Assembly: GCF_041296385.1 (NCBI RefSeq)
Contig: NW_027184065.1
Location: 682,001 to 746,000 of the forward strand
Source: Aphelocoma coerulescens
Taxonomy: Eukaryota > Chordata > Aves > Passeriformes > Corvidae
Direction of reading: 5' to 3'
Length of the DNA: 64,000 nucleotides
The notes beneath the pieces are model-generated. The model did no database searches. It had not been told where the DNA came from and saw nothing but the letters and a program-made list of their open reading frames with translations. Of this stretch, positions 20,781 through 32,789 are shown one piece after another (the first letter of the stretch is position 1; every line of letters begins with the position of its first letter). The position numbers were made by a program, and so were the translations under genes.

Positions 20781-21983
20781 AGTAGACATGAACTCATGTC
20801 TCTCATAGAAACATCAGGCTTTTCCCTTAAGCCAAGTGCTGGGAGGGGAATTTCTTCTGCAAAACTACTGTGCTTCTGCTGCTTGTTCCATTTTAGAAAG
20901 TTTCCTCCTTTGGCCCTGCCTTGATTGAATAGTCCTTTCTCTTCTAACTAGAAGCTCCAGGTTTTCTTCTTACAAGTTGTCTTTGTTTTCTTTGTCCACA
21001 GACAGGAGTCCCTGCTCTCCCAGAGCCATGTCGATTATCAGAAGCTTCTTGTGGCTGAGAATGCAGATGGCCACGAAAGGCCTAGGAGTAAAAACTGGAG
21101 CAAGGACGTGTGCAAGAAGATTTTCCTAGAGGAAAGCATCCTAGGAGAAGCAAGTGTCCTGGAGGTGCCAGTTGCCAGTATATGACTCCTAGGATGCTGT
21201 GGCGCTGCCAAAGGCAAAGAGGCTCAGAGATCTGCCAGACACGATCCTCCAGCAGGAAAGGCAGATGTTGGGAGCACCAGGGAATTCCCTGACGTCAGCA
21301 GTGGAGGAGCAGGATGAGGAAGATGTCCACGCTTGGGCTACTTGTGGCAAGAGTGTCCAAGGCTCCCAGTGCCTCCGTGGGAGCTGCAGGACTGGTGACA
21401 GAGGGCAACCATTGGGCAGGACTGGCTGCTCCCTCAGAGCTGTGGCTCTCAGCAGAACCGTCTCATTGCTGAGGATGCACCTGTCCAGGAAGAGCATTGC
21501 AGAGGAGTAGGAGTCCAGCTCATTGCAGTAAGGGAATGGCTGAGGGATGTTTCCCAGGAGCAACTTTGCTGGAGGTGCCAGTTCCAGTCCGTGGCTCGCA
21601 GGATGCTGCAGCGCTGCCATAGGAGAAGGGGTTTTGCATGGTGCTAGAGAAGATCCTCGAGCAGCAAAGGCAGGTGTTTGCAGCTCCAGGGAATACCCTG
21701 ACGTCAGCAGTGGAGTAGCAGGATGAGGAAGATGTCCACGCTTGGGCTACTTGTGGCAAGAGCCTCCATCCCTGCCCTTGCCTGGGTGAGAGTTGCCGGA
21801 GCGCAGATGGAGGAAGGCCTTTGGACAGGTGCAAGGTAAGAATGATGCATGGTCGGCAGTTGTGGTGTAAACAGAAACATTTCTTGCAATCATCCTTACT
21901 GTTAGAGTAGTTTCACTTTCCGGTTTGAATAGCGTGAGCCTGGAAAGCCAATAGTCTAAATGTTCAGATGTCTGGTACCCAGT
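20781..21983 (+). repeat. Unit 21, L type LC
   Basis: Exon block 21002-21835 (834 nt). Typical LC with GTGACAGAGGGCAACC as in units 14 and 46, and private CTAGGAGAAGCAAG. Confidence 0.92.
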
Positions 21984-23186
21984 AGTAGACATGAACTCAA
22001 GTCTCTCATAGAAACATGAGGTTTTTTCCTTAAGCCAAGTGCTGGGAAGGGAATTTCTTCTGCAAAACTACTGTGCTTCTGCTGCTTGTTCCATTTTAGA
22101 AAGTTTCCTCCCTTGGCCCTGCCTTGATTGAATAGTCCTTTGTCTTCTATCTAGAAGCTCCAGGTTTTCTTCTTACAAGTTGTCTTTGTTTTCTTTGTCC
22201 ACAGACAGGAGTCCCTGTTTTCCCAGAGCCATGTCGATCATCAGAAGCTGCTTGTGGCTGCGGATGCAGATGGCCACGAAAGGCCTAGAAGTAAAAACTG
22301 GAGCAATGTCGTGTCCAAAAAGATTTTCCCAGAGAAAAGCATCCTAGGAGCAGCAAGTGTCCTGGAGGTGCCAGTTTCCAGTATATGACTCTCAGGATGC
22401 TGTGGCGCTGCCAAAGGCGAAGAGGCTCAGAGAGCTGCCAGACACGATCCTCGAGCAGGAAAGGCAGATTTTAGGAGCTCCAGGGAATTCCCTGACGTCA
22501 GCAGTGGAGGAGCAGGATGAGGAAGATGTCCACGCTTGGGCTACTTGTGGCAAGAGTGTCCAAGGCTCCCAGTGCCTCCGTGGGAGCTGCAGGAGTGGAG
22601 TCAGAGGAAGGCCTTTTGACAGGACTGGCTGCTCCCTCAGAGCCATGGCTCTCAGCAGAACCGTCTCATTGCTGAGGATGCACCTGTCCAGGAAGAGCCT
22701 TGCAGAGGAGTAGGAGTCCAGCTCATTGCAGTAAGGGAATGGCTGAATGATGTTTCCCAGGAGCAACTATGCTGAAGGTGCCAGTTGCAGTCCATGGCTC
22801 GCAGGATGCTGCAGCACTGCCATAGGAGAAGGGGTTTGGCATGGTGCTAGAGAAGGTCCTCGAGCAGCAAAGGCAGGTGTTTGCAGCTCCAGGGAATACC
22901 CTGACGTCAGCAGTGGAGTAGCAGGATGAGGAAGATGTCCACGCTTGGGCTACTTGTGGCAAGGGCCTCCATCCTTGCCCTTGCCTGGGTGAGAGTTGCC
23001 GGAGCGCAGACGGAGGAAGGCCTTTGGACAGGTGCAAGGTAAGAATGATGCATGGTCGGCAGTCGTGGTGTAAACAGAAACATTTCTTGCAATCATCCTT
23101 ACTGTTAGAGTAGTTTCACTTTCCGGTTTGAATAGCGTGAGCCTGGAAAGCCAATAGTCCAAATGTTCAGATGTCTGGTACCCAAT
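21984..23186 (+). repeat. Unit 22, L type LE
   Basis: Exon block 22205-23038 (834 nt). Keeps GTCCTGGAGGTGCCAG, so it lacks the TAG seen in units 15 and 28, and has AAGGCCTTTTGACAGG. Module 2 is the GGGAATACCCTGACGTCA form. Near-identical to unit 25. Confidence 0.92.
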
Positions 23187-24390
23187 AGTAGACATGAACT
23201 CAAGTCTCTCATAGAAACATCAGGCGTTTTCCTTAAGCCAAGTGCTGGGAGGGGAATTTCTTCTGCAATACTGCTGTGCTTCTGCTGCTTGTTCCATTTT
23301 AGAAAGTTTCCTCCCTTGGCTCTGCCTTGATTGAATAGTCCTTTCTCTTCTAACTAGAAGCTCCAGGTTTTCTTCTTACAAGTTGTCTTTGTTTTCTTTG
23401 TCCACAGACAGGAGTCCCTGCTCTCCCAGAGCCATGTCGATCATCAGAAGCTGCTTGTGGCTGCGGATGCAGATGGCCACAAAAGGCCTAGAAGTAAAAT
23501 CTGCAGCAAGGTTGTGTGCAAGAAGATTTTCCCAGAGAAAAGCATCCTAGGAGCAGCAAGTGTCCTGGAGGTGCCAGTTGCCAGTATATGACTCCTAGGA
23601 TGCTGTGGCGCTTCTAAAGTGTAAGAGGCTCAGAGAGCTGCCAGACATGATCCTCCAGCAGCAAAGGCAGATGTTGGGAGCTCCAGGGAATTCCCTGATG
23701 TCAGCAGTGGAGGAGCAGGATGAGGAAGATCTCGACGCTTGGGCTACTTGTGGCAAGAGTGTCCAAGGCTCCCAGTGCCTCCGTGGGAGCTGCAGGACTG
23801 GTGACGGAGGAAGGCCTTTGGGCAGGACTGGCTGCTCCCTCAGAGCCGTGGCTCTCAGCAGAACCGTCTCATTGCTGAGGATGCACCTATCCAGGAAGAG
23901 CCTTGCAAAGGAGTAGGAGTCCAGCTCATTGCAGTAAGGGAATGGCTGAAGGATGTTTCCCAGGAGCAACTATGCTGAAGGTGCCAGTTCCAGTCCATGG
24001 CTCGCAGGATGCTGCAGCACTGCCATAGGAGAAGGGGTTTGGCATGGTGCTAGAGAAGATCCTCGAGCAGCAAAGGCAAGTGTTTGCAGCTCCAGGGAAT
24101 TCCTAGATGTCAGCAGTGGAAGATCAGGATGAGGAATATCTCCAGGCTTGGGCTACTTGTGGCAAGAGCCTCCATCCCTGCCCGAGCTTGGGTGAGAGTT
24201 GCCAGAGCGCAGACGGAGGAAGGCCTTTGGACAGGTGCAAGGTAAGAATGATGCATGGTCGGCAGTCGTGGTGTGAGCAGAAACATTTCTTGCAATCGCC
24301 TCTAGCTTTTAGAGTAGTTTCACTTTCCGGTTTGAATAGTGTGAGCCTGGAAAGCCAATAGTCTAAATGTTCAGATGTCTGGTACCCAAT
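23187..24390 (+). repeat. Unit 23, L type LF
   Basis: Exon block 23408-24241 (834 nt). LF marks: GTGGCGCTTCTAAAGTG (other LF units have GTTGCGCTTCCAAAGTG), GATCTCGACGC, module 2 with GAATATCTCCAGG. CAGCAGCAAAGG in module 1 resembles LG. Confidence 0.92.
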
Positions 24391-25184
24391 AGTAGACATG
24401 AACTCAAGTCTCTCATAGAAACATCAGGCTTTTTCCTTAAGCCAAGTGCTGGGAGGGGAATTTCTTCTGCAAAACTGCTCTGCTTCTGCTGCTTGTTCCA
24501 TTTTAGAAAGTTTCCTGCTTTGGCCCTGCCTTGATTGAATAGTCCTTTGTCTTCTAACTAGAAGCTCCAGGTTTTAATCTTACAAGTTGTCTTTGTTTTC
24601 TTTGTCCACAGACAGGAGTCCCTGCTCTCCCAGAGCCCTGTTGATCATCAGAACCTGCTTGTGGCTGAGGATGCAGATGGCCACGAAAGGCCTAGAAGTA
24701 AAATCGGCAGCAATGTCGTGTGCAAGAAGATTTTCCCAGAGAAAAGCATCCTAGGAGCAGCAAGTGTCCTGGAGGTGCCAGTTGCCAGTATATGACTCCT
24801 AGGATGCTGTGGCGCTGCCAAAGGTGAAGAGGCTCAGAGAGCTGCCAGACATGATCCTCCAGCTGGAAAGGCAGATGTTTGGAGCTCCAGGGAATTCCCT
24901 GACGTCAGCAGTGGAGGAGCAGGATGAGGAAGATGTCCACGCTTGGGCTACTTGTGGCAAGAGTGTCCAAGGCTCCCAGTGCCTCCGTGAGAGCGGCAGG
25001 ACTGGAGACGGAGGAAGGCCTTTGGACAGGTGCAAGGTAAGAATGATGCATGGTCGGCAGTCGTGGTGTAAACAGAAACATTTCTTGCAATCATCCCTAC
25101 TGTTAGAGTAGTTTCACTTTCCGGTTTGAATAGCGTGAGCCTGGAAAGCCAATAGTCTAAATGTTCAGATGTCTGGTACCCAAT
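24391..25184 (+). repeat. Unit 24, S type Sb with type I intron
   Basis: Exon block 24612-25036 (425 nt). An Sb exon followed by a type I intron (GGTCGGCAG), unlike most Sb units. The exchange point therefore lies at or just before the donor. Confidence 0.92.
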
Positions 25185-26387
25185 AGTAGACATGAACTCA
25201 AGTCTCTCATAGAAACATCAGGCTTTTTCCTTAAGCCAAGTGCTGGGAGGGGAATTTCTTCTGCAAAACTACTGTGCTTCTGCTGCTTGTTCCATTTTAG
25301 AAAGTTTCCTCCCTTGGCCCTGCCTTGATTGAATAGTCCTTTCTCTTCTATCTAGAAGCTCCAGGTTTTCTTCTTACAAGTTGTCTTTGTTTTCTTTGTC
25401 CACAGACAGGAGTCCCTGTTTTCCCAGAGCCATGTCGATCATCAGAAGCTGCTTGTGGCTGCGGATGCAGATGGCCACGAAAGGCCTAGAAGTAAAAACT
25501 GGAGCAATGTCGTGTCCAAAAAGATTTTCCCAGAGAAAAGCATCCTAGGAGCAGCAAGTGTCCTGGAGGTGCCAGTTTCCAGTATATGACTCTCAGGATG
25601 CTGTGGCGCTGCCAAAGGCGAAGAGGCTCAGAGAGCTGCCAGACACGATCCTCGAGCAGGAAAGGCAGATTTTAGGAGCTCCAGGGAATTCCCTGACGTC
25701 AGCAGTGGAGGAGCAGGATGAGGAAGATGTCCACGCTTGGGCTACTTGTGGCAAGAGTGTCCAAGGCTCCCAGTGCCTCCGTGGGAGCTGCAGGAGTGGA
25801 GTCAGAGGAAGGCCTTTTGACAGGACTGGCTGCTCCCTCAGAGCCATGGCTCTCAGCAGAACCGTCTCATTGCTGAGGATGCACCTGTCCAGGAAGAGCC
25901 TTGCAGAGGAGTAGGAGTCCAGCTCATTGCAGTAAGGGAATGGCTGAATGATGTTTCCCAGGAGCAACTATGCTGAAGGTGCCAGTTCCAGTCCATGGCT
26001 CGCAGGATGCTGCAGCACTGCCATAGGAGAAGGGGTTTGGCATGGTGCTAGAGAAGGTCCTCGAGCAGCAAAGGCAGGTGTTTGCAGCTCCAGGGAATAC
26101 CCTGACGTCAGCAGTGGAGTAGCAGGATGAGGAAGATGTCCACGCTTGGGCTACTTGTGGCAAGGGCCTCCATCCTTGCCCTTGCCTGGGTGAGAGTTGC
26201 CGGAGCGCAGACGGAGGAAGGCCTTTGGACAGGTGCAAGGTAAGAATGATGCATGGTCGGCAGTCGTGGTGTAAACAGAAACATTTCTTGCAATCATCCC
26301 TACTGTTAGAGTAGTTTCACTTTCCGGTTTGAATAGCGTGAGCCTGGAAAGCCAATAGTCCAAATGTTCAGATGTCTGGTACCCAAT
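25185..26387 (+). repeat. Unit 25, L type LE
   Basis: Exon block 25406-26239 (834 nt). Copy of unit 22 at 3,201-bp spacing, sharing GTGTCCAAAAAGATTTTCC and the TTTTGACAGG variant. Confidence 0.92.
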
Positions 26388-27181
26388 AGTAGACATGAAC
26401 TCAAGTCTCTCATAGAAACATCAGGCGTTTTCCTTAAGCCAAGTGCTGGGAGGGGAATTTCTTCTGCAATACTGCTGTGCTTCTGCTGCTTGTTCCATTT
26501 TAGAAAGTTTCCTCCCTTGGCTCTGCCTTGATTGAATAGTCCTTTCTCTTCTAACTAGAAGCTCCAGGTTTTCTTCTTACAAGTTGTCTTTGTTTTCTTT
26601 GTCCACAGACAGGAGTCCCTGCTCTCCCAGAGCCATGTCGATCATCAGAAGCTGCTTGTGGCTGCGGATGCAGATGGCCACAAAAGGCCTAGAAGTAAAA
26701 TCTGCAGCAAGGTTGTGTGCAAGAAGATTTTCCCAGAGAAAAGCATCCTAGGAGCAGCAAGTGTCCTGGAGGTGCCAGTTGCCAGTATATGACTCCTAGG
26801 ATGCTGTGGCGCTGCCAAAGGTGAAGAGGCTCAGAGAGCTGCCAGACATGATCCTCCAGCTGGAAAGGCAGATGTTTGGAGCTCCAGGGAATTCCCTGAC
26901 GTCAGCAGTGGAGGAGCAGGATGAGGAAGATGTCCACGCTTGGGCTACTTGTGGCAAGAGTGTCCAAGGCTCCCAGTGCCTCCGTGAGAGCGGCAGGACT
27001 GGAGACGGAGGAAGGCCTTTGGACAGGTGCAAGGTAAGAATGATGCATGGTCGGCAGTCGTGGTGTAAACAGAAACATTTCTTGCAATCATCCCTACTGT
27101 TAGAGTAGTTTCACTTTCCGGTTTGAATAGCGTGAGCCTGGAAAGCCAATAGTCTAAATGTTCAGATGTCTGGTACCCAAT
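26388..27181 (+). repeat. Unit 26, S type Sb with LF-like 5' end
   Basis: Exon block 26609-27033 (425 nt). The upstream intron and first 160 nt of the exon match unit 23 (AATACTGCTGTGC, ATCTGCAGCAAGG), then it becomes Sb (GGTGAAGAGG). It is a hybrid of LF and Sb, followed by a type I intron. Confidence 0.9.
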
Positions 27182-28384
27182 AGTAGACATGAACTCAAGT
27201 CTCTCATAGAAACATCAGGCTTTTTCCTTAAGCCAAGTGCTGGGAGGGGAATTTCTTCTGCAAAACTACTGTGCTTCTGCTGCTTGTTCCATTTTAGAAA
27301 GTTTCCTGCTTTGGCCCTGCCTTGATTGAATAGTCCTTTCTCTTCTATCTAGAAGCTCCAGGTTTTCTTCTTACAAGTTGTCTTTGTTTTCTTTGTCCAC
27401 AGACAGGAGTCCCTGCTCTCCCAGAGCCATGTCGATCATCAGAAGCTGCTTGTGGCTGAGAATGCAGATGGCCACGAAAGGCCTAGGAGTAAAAACTGGA
27501 GCAAGGACGTGTGCAAGAAGTTTTTCCTAGAGGAAAGCATCCTAGGAGCAGCAAGTGTCCTGGAGGTGCCAGTTGCCAGTATATGACTCCTAGGATGCTC
27601 TGGCGCTGCCAAAGGCAAAGAATCTCAGAGATCTGCCAGACACGATCCTCCAGCCGGAAAGGCAGATGTTGGGAGCACCAGGGAATTCCCTGACGTCAGC
27701 AGTGGAGGAGCAGGATGAGGAAGATGTCCACGCTTGGGCTACTTGTGGCAAGAGTGTCCAAGGCTCCCAGTGCCTCCGTGGGAGCTGCAGGACTGGTGAC
27801 AGAGGACAACCATTGGGCAGGACTGGCTGCTTCCTCAGAGCTGTGGCTCTCAGCAGAACTGTCTCATTGCTGAGGATGCACCTGTCCAGGAAGAGCATTG
27901 CAGAGGAGTAGGAGTCCAGCTCATTGCAGTAAGGGAATGGCTGAGGGATGTTTCCCAGGAGCAACTTTGCTGGAGGTGCCAGTTCCAGTCCGTGGCTCGC
28001 AGGATGCTGCAGCACTGCCATAGGAGAAGGGGTTTTGCATGGTGCTAGAGAAGATCCTCGAGCAGCAAAGGCAGGTGTTTGCAGCTCCAGGGAATACCCT
28101 GACGTCAGCAGTGGAGTAGCAGGATGAGGAAGATGTCCACGCTTGGGCTACTTGTGGCAAGAGCCTCCATCCCTGCCCTTGCCTGAGTGAGAGTTGCTGG
28201 AGCGCAGATGGAGGAAGGCCTTTGGACAGGTGCAAGGTAAGAATGATGCATGGTCGGCAGTCGTGGTGTAAACAGAAACATTTCTTGCAATCATCCTTAC
28301 TGTTAGAGTAGTTTCACTTTCAGGTTTGAATAGCGTGAGCCTGGAAAGCCAATAGTCTAAATGTTCAGATGTCTGGTACCCAGT
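27182..28384 (+). repeat. Unit 27, L type LC
   Basis: Exon block 27403-28236 (834 nt). Private AAAGAATCTCAGAG and CCAGCCGGAAAGG. Full-length GGCCACGAAAGGCC (no 10-bp deletion). Confidence 0.92.
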
Positions 28385-29587
28385 AGTAGACATGAACTCA
28401 AGTCTCTCATAGAAACATGAGGTTTTTTCCTTAAGCCAAGTGCTGGGAAGGGAATTTCTTCTGCAAAAGTACTGTGCTTCTGCTGCTTGTTCCATTTTAG
28501 AAAGTTTCCTCCCTTGGCCCTTCCTTGATTGAATAGTCCTTTGTCTTCTATCTAGAAGCTCCAGGTTTTCTTCTTACAAGTTGTCTTTGTTTTCTTTGTC
28601 CACAGACAGGAGTCCCTGTTTTCCCAGAGCCATGTCGATCATCAGAAGCTGCTTGTGGCTGAGAATGCAGATGGCCACGAAAGGCCTAGAAGTAAAAACT
28701 GGAGCAATGTCGTGTCCAAGAAGATTTTCCCAGAGAAAAGCATCCTAGGAGCAGCAAGTGTCCTGTAGCTGCCAGTTTCCAGTATATGACTCTCAGGATG
28801 CTGTGGCGCTGCCAAAGGCGAAGAGGCTCAGAGAGCTGCCAGACACGATCCTCGAGCAGGAAAGGCAGATGTTGGGAGCTCCAGGGAATTCCCTGATGTC
28901 AGCAGTGGAGGAGCAGGATGAGGAAGATCTCGACGCTTGGGCTACTTGTGGCAAGAGTGTCCAAGGCTCCCAGTGCCTCCGTGGGAGCTGCAGGAGTGGA
29001 GTCAGAGGAAGGCCTTTGGACAGGACTGGCTGCTCCCTCAGAGCCATGGCTCTCAGCAGAACCGTCTCATTGCTGAGGATGCACCTGTCCAGGAAGAGCC
29101 TTGCAAAGGAGTAGGAGTCCAGCTCATTGCAGTAAGGGAATGGCTGAAGGATGTTTCCCAGGAGCAACTATGCTGAAGGTGCCAGTTCCAGTCCATGGCT
29201 CGCAGGATGCTGCAGCACTGCCATAGGAGAAGGGGTTTGGCATGGTGCTAGAGAAGGTCCTCGAGCAGCAAAGGCAGGTGTTTGCAGCTCCAGGGAATAC
29301 CCTGACGTCAGCAGTGGAGTAGCAGGATGAGGAAGATGTCTACGCTTGGGCTACTTGTGGCAAGAGCCTCCATCCTTGCCCTTGCCTGGGTGAGAGTTGC
29401 CGGAGCGCAGACGCAGGAAGGCCTTTGGACAGGTGCAAGGTAAGAATGATGCATGGTCGGCAGTCGTGGTGCGAGCAGAAACATTTCTTGCAATCATCCT
29501 TACTGTTAGAGTAGTTTCACTTTCCGGTTTGAATAGCGTGAGCCTGGAAAGCCAATAGTCTAAATGTTCAGATGTCTGGTACCCAGT
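28385..29587 (+). repeat. Unit 28, L type LE
   Basis: Exon block 28606-29439 (834 nt). CCTGTAGCTGCCAG stop, GATCTCGACGC, module 2 with TGACGTCA and private GACGCAGGAAGG shared with unit 44. Donor side GTGCGAGCAG. Confidence 0.92.
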
Positions 29588-30790
29588 AGTAGACATGAAC
29601 TCAAGTCTCTCATAGAAACATGAGGTTTTTTCCTTAAGCCAAGTGCTGGGAAGGGAATTTCTTCTGCAAAAGTACTGTGCTTCTGCTGCTTGTTCCATTT
29701 TAGAAAGTTTCCTCCCTTGGCCCTGCCTTGATTGAATAGTCCTTTCTCTTCTAACTAGAAGCTCCAGGTTTTCTTCTTACAAGTTGTCTTTGTTTTCTTT
29801 GTCCACAGACAGGGGTCCCTGCTCTCCCAGTGCCATGTTGATCATCAGAACCTGCTTGTGGCTGAGAATGCAGATGGCCACGAAAGGCCTAGAAGTAAAA
29901 ACTGGAGCAGTGTCGTGTCCAAGAAGATTTTCCCAGAGAAAAGCATCCTAGGAGCAGCAAGTGTCCTGGAGGTGCCAGTTGCCAGTATATGACTCCTAGG
30001 ATGCTGTGGCGCTGCCAAAGGCAAAGAGGCTCAGAGAGCTGCCAGACACGATCCTCGAGCAGGAAAGGCAGATTTTAGGAGCTCCAGGGAATTCCCTGAG
30101 GTCAGCAGTGGAGGAGCAGGATGAGGAAGATGTCCACGCTTGGGCTACTTGTGGCAAGAGTGTCCAAGGCTCCCAGTGCCTCCGTGAGAGCTGCAGGAGT
30201 GGAGTCAGAGGAAGGCCTTTGGACAGGACTGGCTCCTCCCTCAGAGCCATGGCTCTCAGCAGAACCGTCTCATTGCTGAGGATGCACCTGTCCAGGAAGA
30301 GCCTTGCAGAGGAGTAGGAGTCCAGCTCATTGCAGTAAGGGAATGGCTGAATGATGTTTCCCAGGAGCAACTATGCTGAAGGTGCCAGTTCCAGTCCATG
30401 GCTCGCAGGATGCTGCAGCACTGCCATAGGAGAAGGGGTTTGGCATGGTGCTAGAGAAGGTCCTCGAGCAGCAAAGGCAGGTGTTTGCAGCTCCAGGGAA
30501 TACCCTGACGTCAGCAGTAGAGTAGCAGGATGAGGAAGATGTCCATGCTTGGGCTACTTGTGGCAAGAGCCTCTATCCCTGCCCTTGCCTGGGTGAGAGT
30601 TGCCGGAGCGCAGACGGAGGAAGGCCTTTGGACAGGTGCAAGGTAAGAATGATGGATGGTCGGCAGTCGTGGTGTAAACAGAAACATTTCTTGCAATCAT
30701 CCTTACTGTTAGAGTAGTTTCACTTTCCGGTTTGAATAGCGTGAGCCTGGAAAGCCAATAGTCTAAATGTTCAGATGTCTGGTACCCAAT
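29588..30790 (+). repeat. Unit 29, L type LE
   Basis: Exon block 29809-30642 (834 nt). Private ACAGGGGTCCC and CCCAGTGCCATGTTG at the 5' end; CCCTGAGGTCAG alters the CRE palindrome in module 1. Module 2 has CAGTAGAGTAGC. Lacks TGCATG. Confidence 0.92.
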
Positions 30791-31994
30791 AGTAGACATG
30801 AACTCATGTCTCTCACAGAAACATCAGGCGTTTTCCTTAAGCCAAGTGCTGGGAGGGGAATTTCTTCTGCAATACTGCTGTGCTTCTGCTGCTTGTTCCA
30901 TTTTAGAAAGTTTCCTCCCTTGGCTCTGCCTTGATTGAATAGTCCTTTCTCTTCTAACTAGAAGCTCCAGGTTTTCTTCTTACAAGTTGTCTTTGTTTTC
31001 TTTGTCCACAGACAGGAGTCCCTGCTCTCCCAGAGCCATGTCGATCATCAGAAGCTGCTTGTGGCTGCGGATGCAGATGGCCACAAAAGGCCTAGAAGTA
31101 AAATCTGCAGCAAGGTTGTGTGCAAGAAGATTTTCCCAGAGAAAAGCATCCTAGGAGCAGCAAGTGTCCTGGAGGTGCCAGTTGCCAGTATATGACTCCT
31201 AGGATGCTGTTGCGCTTCCAAAGTGTAAGAGGCTCAGAGAGCTGCCAGACACGATCCTCGAGCAGGAAAGGCAGATGTTGGGAGCTCCAGGGAATTCCCT
31301 GATGTCAGCAGTGGAGGAGCAGGATGAGGAAGATCTCGATGCTTGGGCTACTTGTGGCAAGCGTGTCCAAGGCTCCCAGTGCCTCCGTGGGAGCTGCAGG
31401 ACTGGTGACGGAGGAAGGCCTTTGGGCAGGACTGGCTGCTCCCTCAGAGCCGTGGCTCTCAGCAGAGCCGTCTCATTGCTGAGGATGCACCTATCCAGGA
31501 AGAGCCTTGCAAAGGAGTAGGAGTCCAGCTCATTGCAGCAAGGGAATGGCTGAAGGATGTTTCCCAGGAGCAACTATGCTGAAGGTGCCAGTTCCAGTCC
31601 ATGGCTCGCAGGATGCTGCAGCACTGCCATAGGAGAAGGCATTTGGCATGGTGCTAGAGAAGATCCTCGAGCAGCAAAGGCAGGTGTTTGCAGCTCCAGG
31701 GAATTCCTAGATGTCAGCAGTGGAAGATGAGGATGAGGAATATCTCCAGGCTTGGGCTACTTGTGGCAAGAGCCTCCATCCCTGCCCGAGCTTGGGTGAG
31801 AGTTGCCAGAGCGCAGACGGAGGAAGGCCTTTGGACAGGTGCAAGGTAAGAATGATGCATGGTCGGCAGTCGTGGTGCGAGCAGAAACATTTCTTGCAAT
31901 CGCCTCTAGCTTTTAGAGTAGTTTCACTTTCCGGTTTGAATAGCGTGAGCCTGGAAAGCCAATAGTCTAAATGTTCAGATGTCTGGTACCCAAT
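30791..31994 (+). repeat. Unit 30, L type LF
   Basis: Exon block 31012-31845 (834 nt). GTTGCGCTTCCAAAGTGTAAG places a TAA in the RELPD frame. Private GGCAAGCGTGTCC, AGCAGAGCCGTC, GCAGCAAGGG and GAAGATGAGGATG. Confidence 0.92.
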
Positions 31995-32789
31995 AGTAGA
32001 CATGAACTCAAGTCTCTCATAGAAACATCAGGCTTTTTCCTTAAGCCAAGTGCTGGGAGGGGAATTTCTTCTGCAAAACTGCTCTGCTTCTGCTGCTTGT
32101 TCCATTTTAGAAAGTTTCCTGCTTTGGCCCTGCCTTGATTGAATAGTCCTTTGTCTTCTAACTAGAAGCTCCAGGTTTTCTTCTTACAAGTTGTCTTTGT
32201 TTTCTTTGTCCACAGACAGGAGTCCCTGCTCTCCCAGAGCCCTGTTGATCATCAGAACCTGCTTGTGGCTGAGGATGCAGATGGCCACGAAAGGCCTAGA
32301 AGTAAAATCGGCAGCAATGTCGTGTGCAAGAAGATTTTCCCAGAGAAAAGCATCCTAGGAGCAGCAAGTGTCCTGGAGGTGCCAGTTGCCAGTATATGAC
32401 TCCTAGGATGCTGTGGCGCTGCCAAAGGTGAAGAGGCTCAGAGAGCTGCCAGACATGATCCTCCAGCTGGAAAGGCAGATGTTTGGAGCTCCAGGGAATT
32501 CCCTGACGTCAGCAGTGGAGGAGCAGGATGAGGAAGATGTCCATGCTTGGGCTACTTGTGGCAAGAGTGTCCAAGGCTCCCAGTCCCTCCGTGAGAGCGG
32601 CAGGACTGGAGACGGAGGAAGGCCTTTGGACAGGTGCAAGGTAAGAATGATGCATGGTCCCCAGTTGTGGTGAATACAGAAACATTTCTTCGAAGCATCT
32701 CTAGCTTTTGAAATAGTTTGACATTCCGGTTTGAATTGCGTGAGCCTGGAAAGCCAGTAGTCTAAATGTTCAGATGTCTGCTATCCAAT
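31995..32789 (+). repeat. Unit 31, S type Sb
   Basis: Exon block 32216-32640 (425 nt). Private CCCAGTCCCTCC. Type II intron with GTGAATACAG. Start of the region that recurs at a 14,782-bp offset. Confidence 0.92.

Noticed and set aside
19938..20789. 283-codon open frame on the - strand across unit 20
   Set aside because: Equivalent LD units are split here by a TAG. A single private base (G at 20546) joins two pieces that are open in all copies. There are no splice signals or start context on this strand, so it looks like a chance shadow of the + strand exon.
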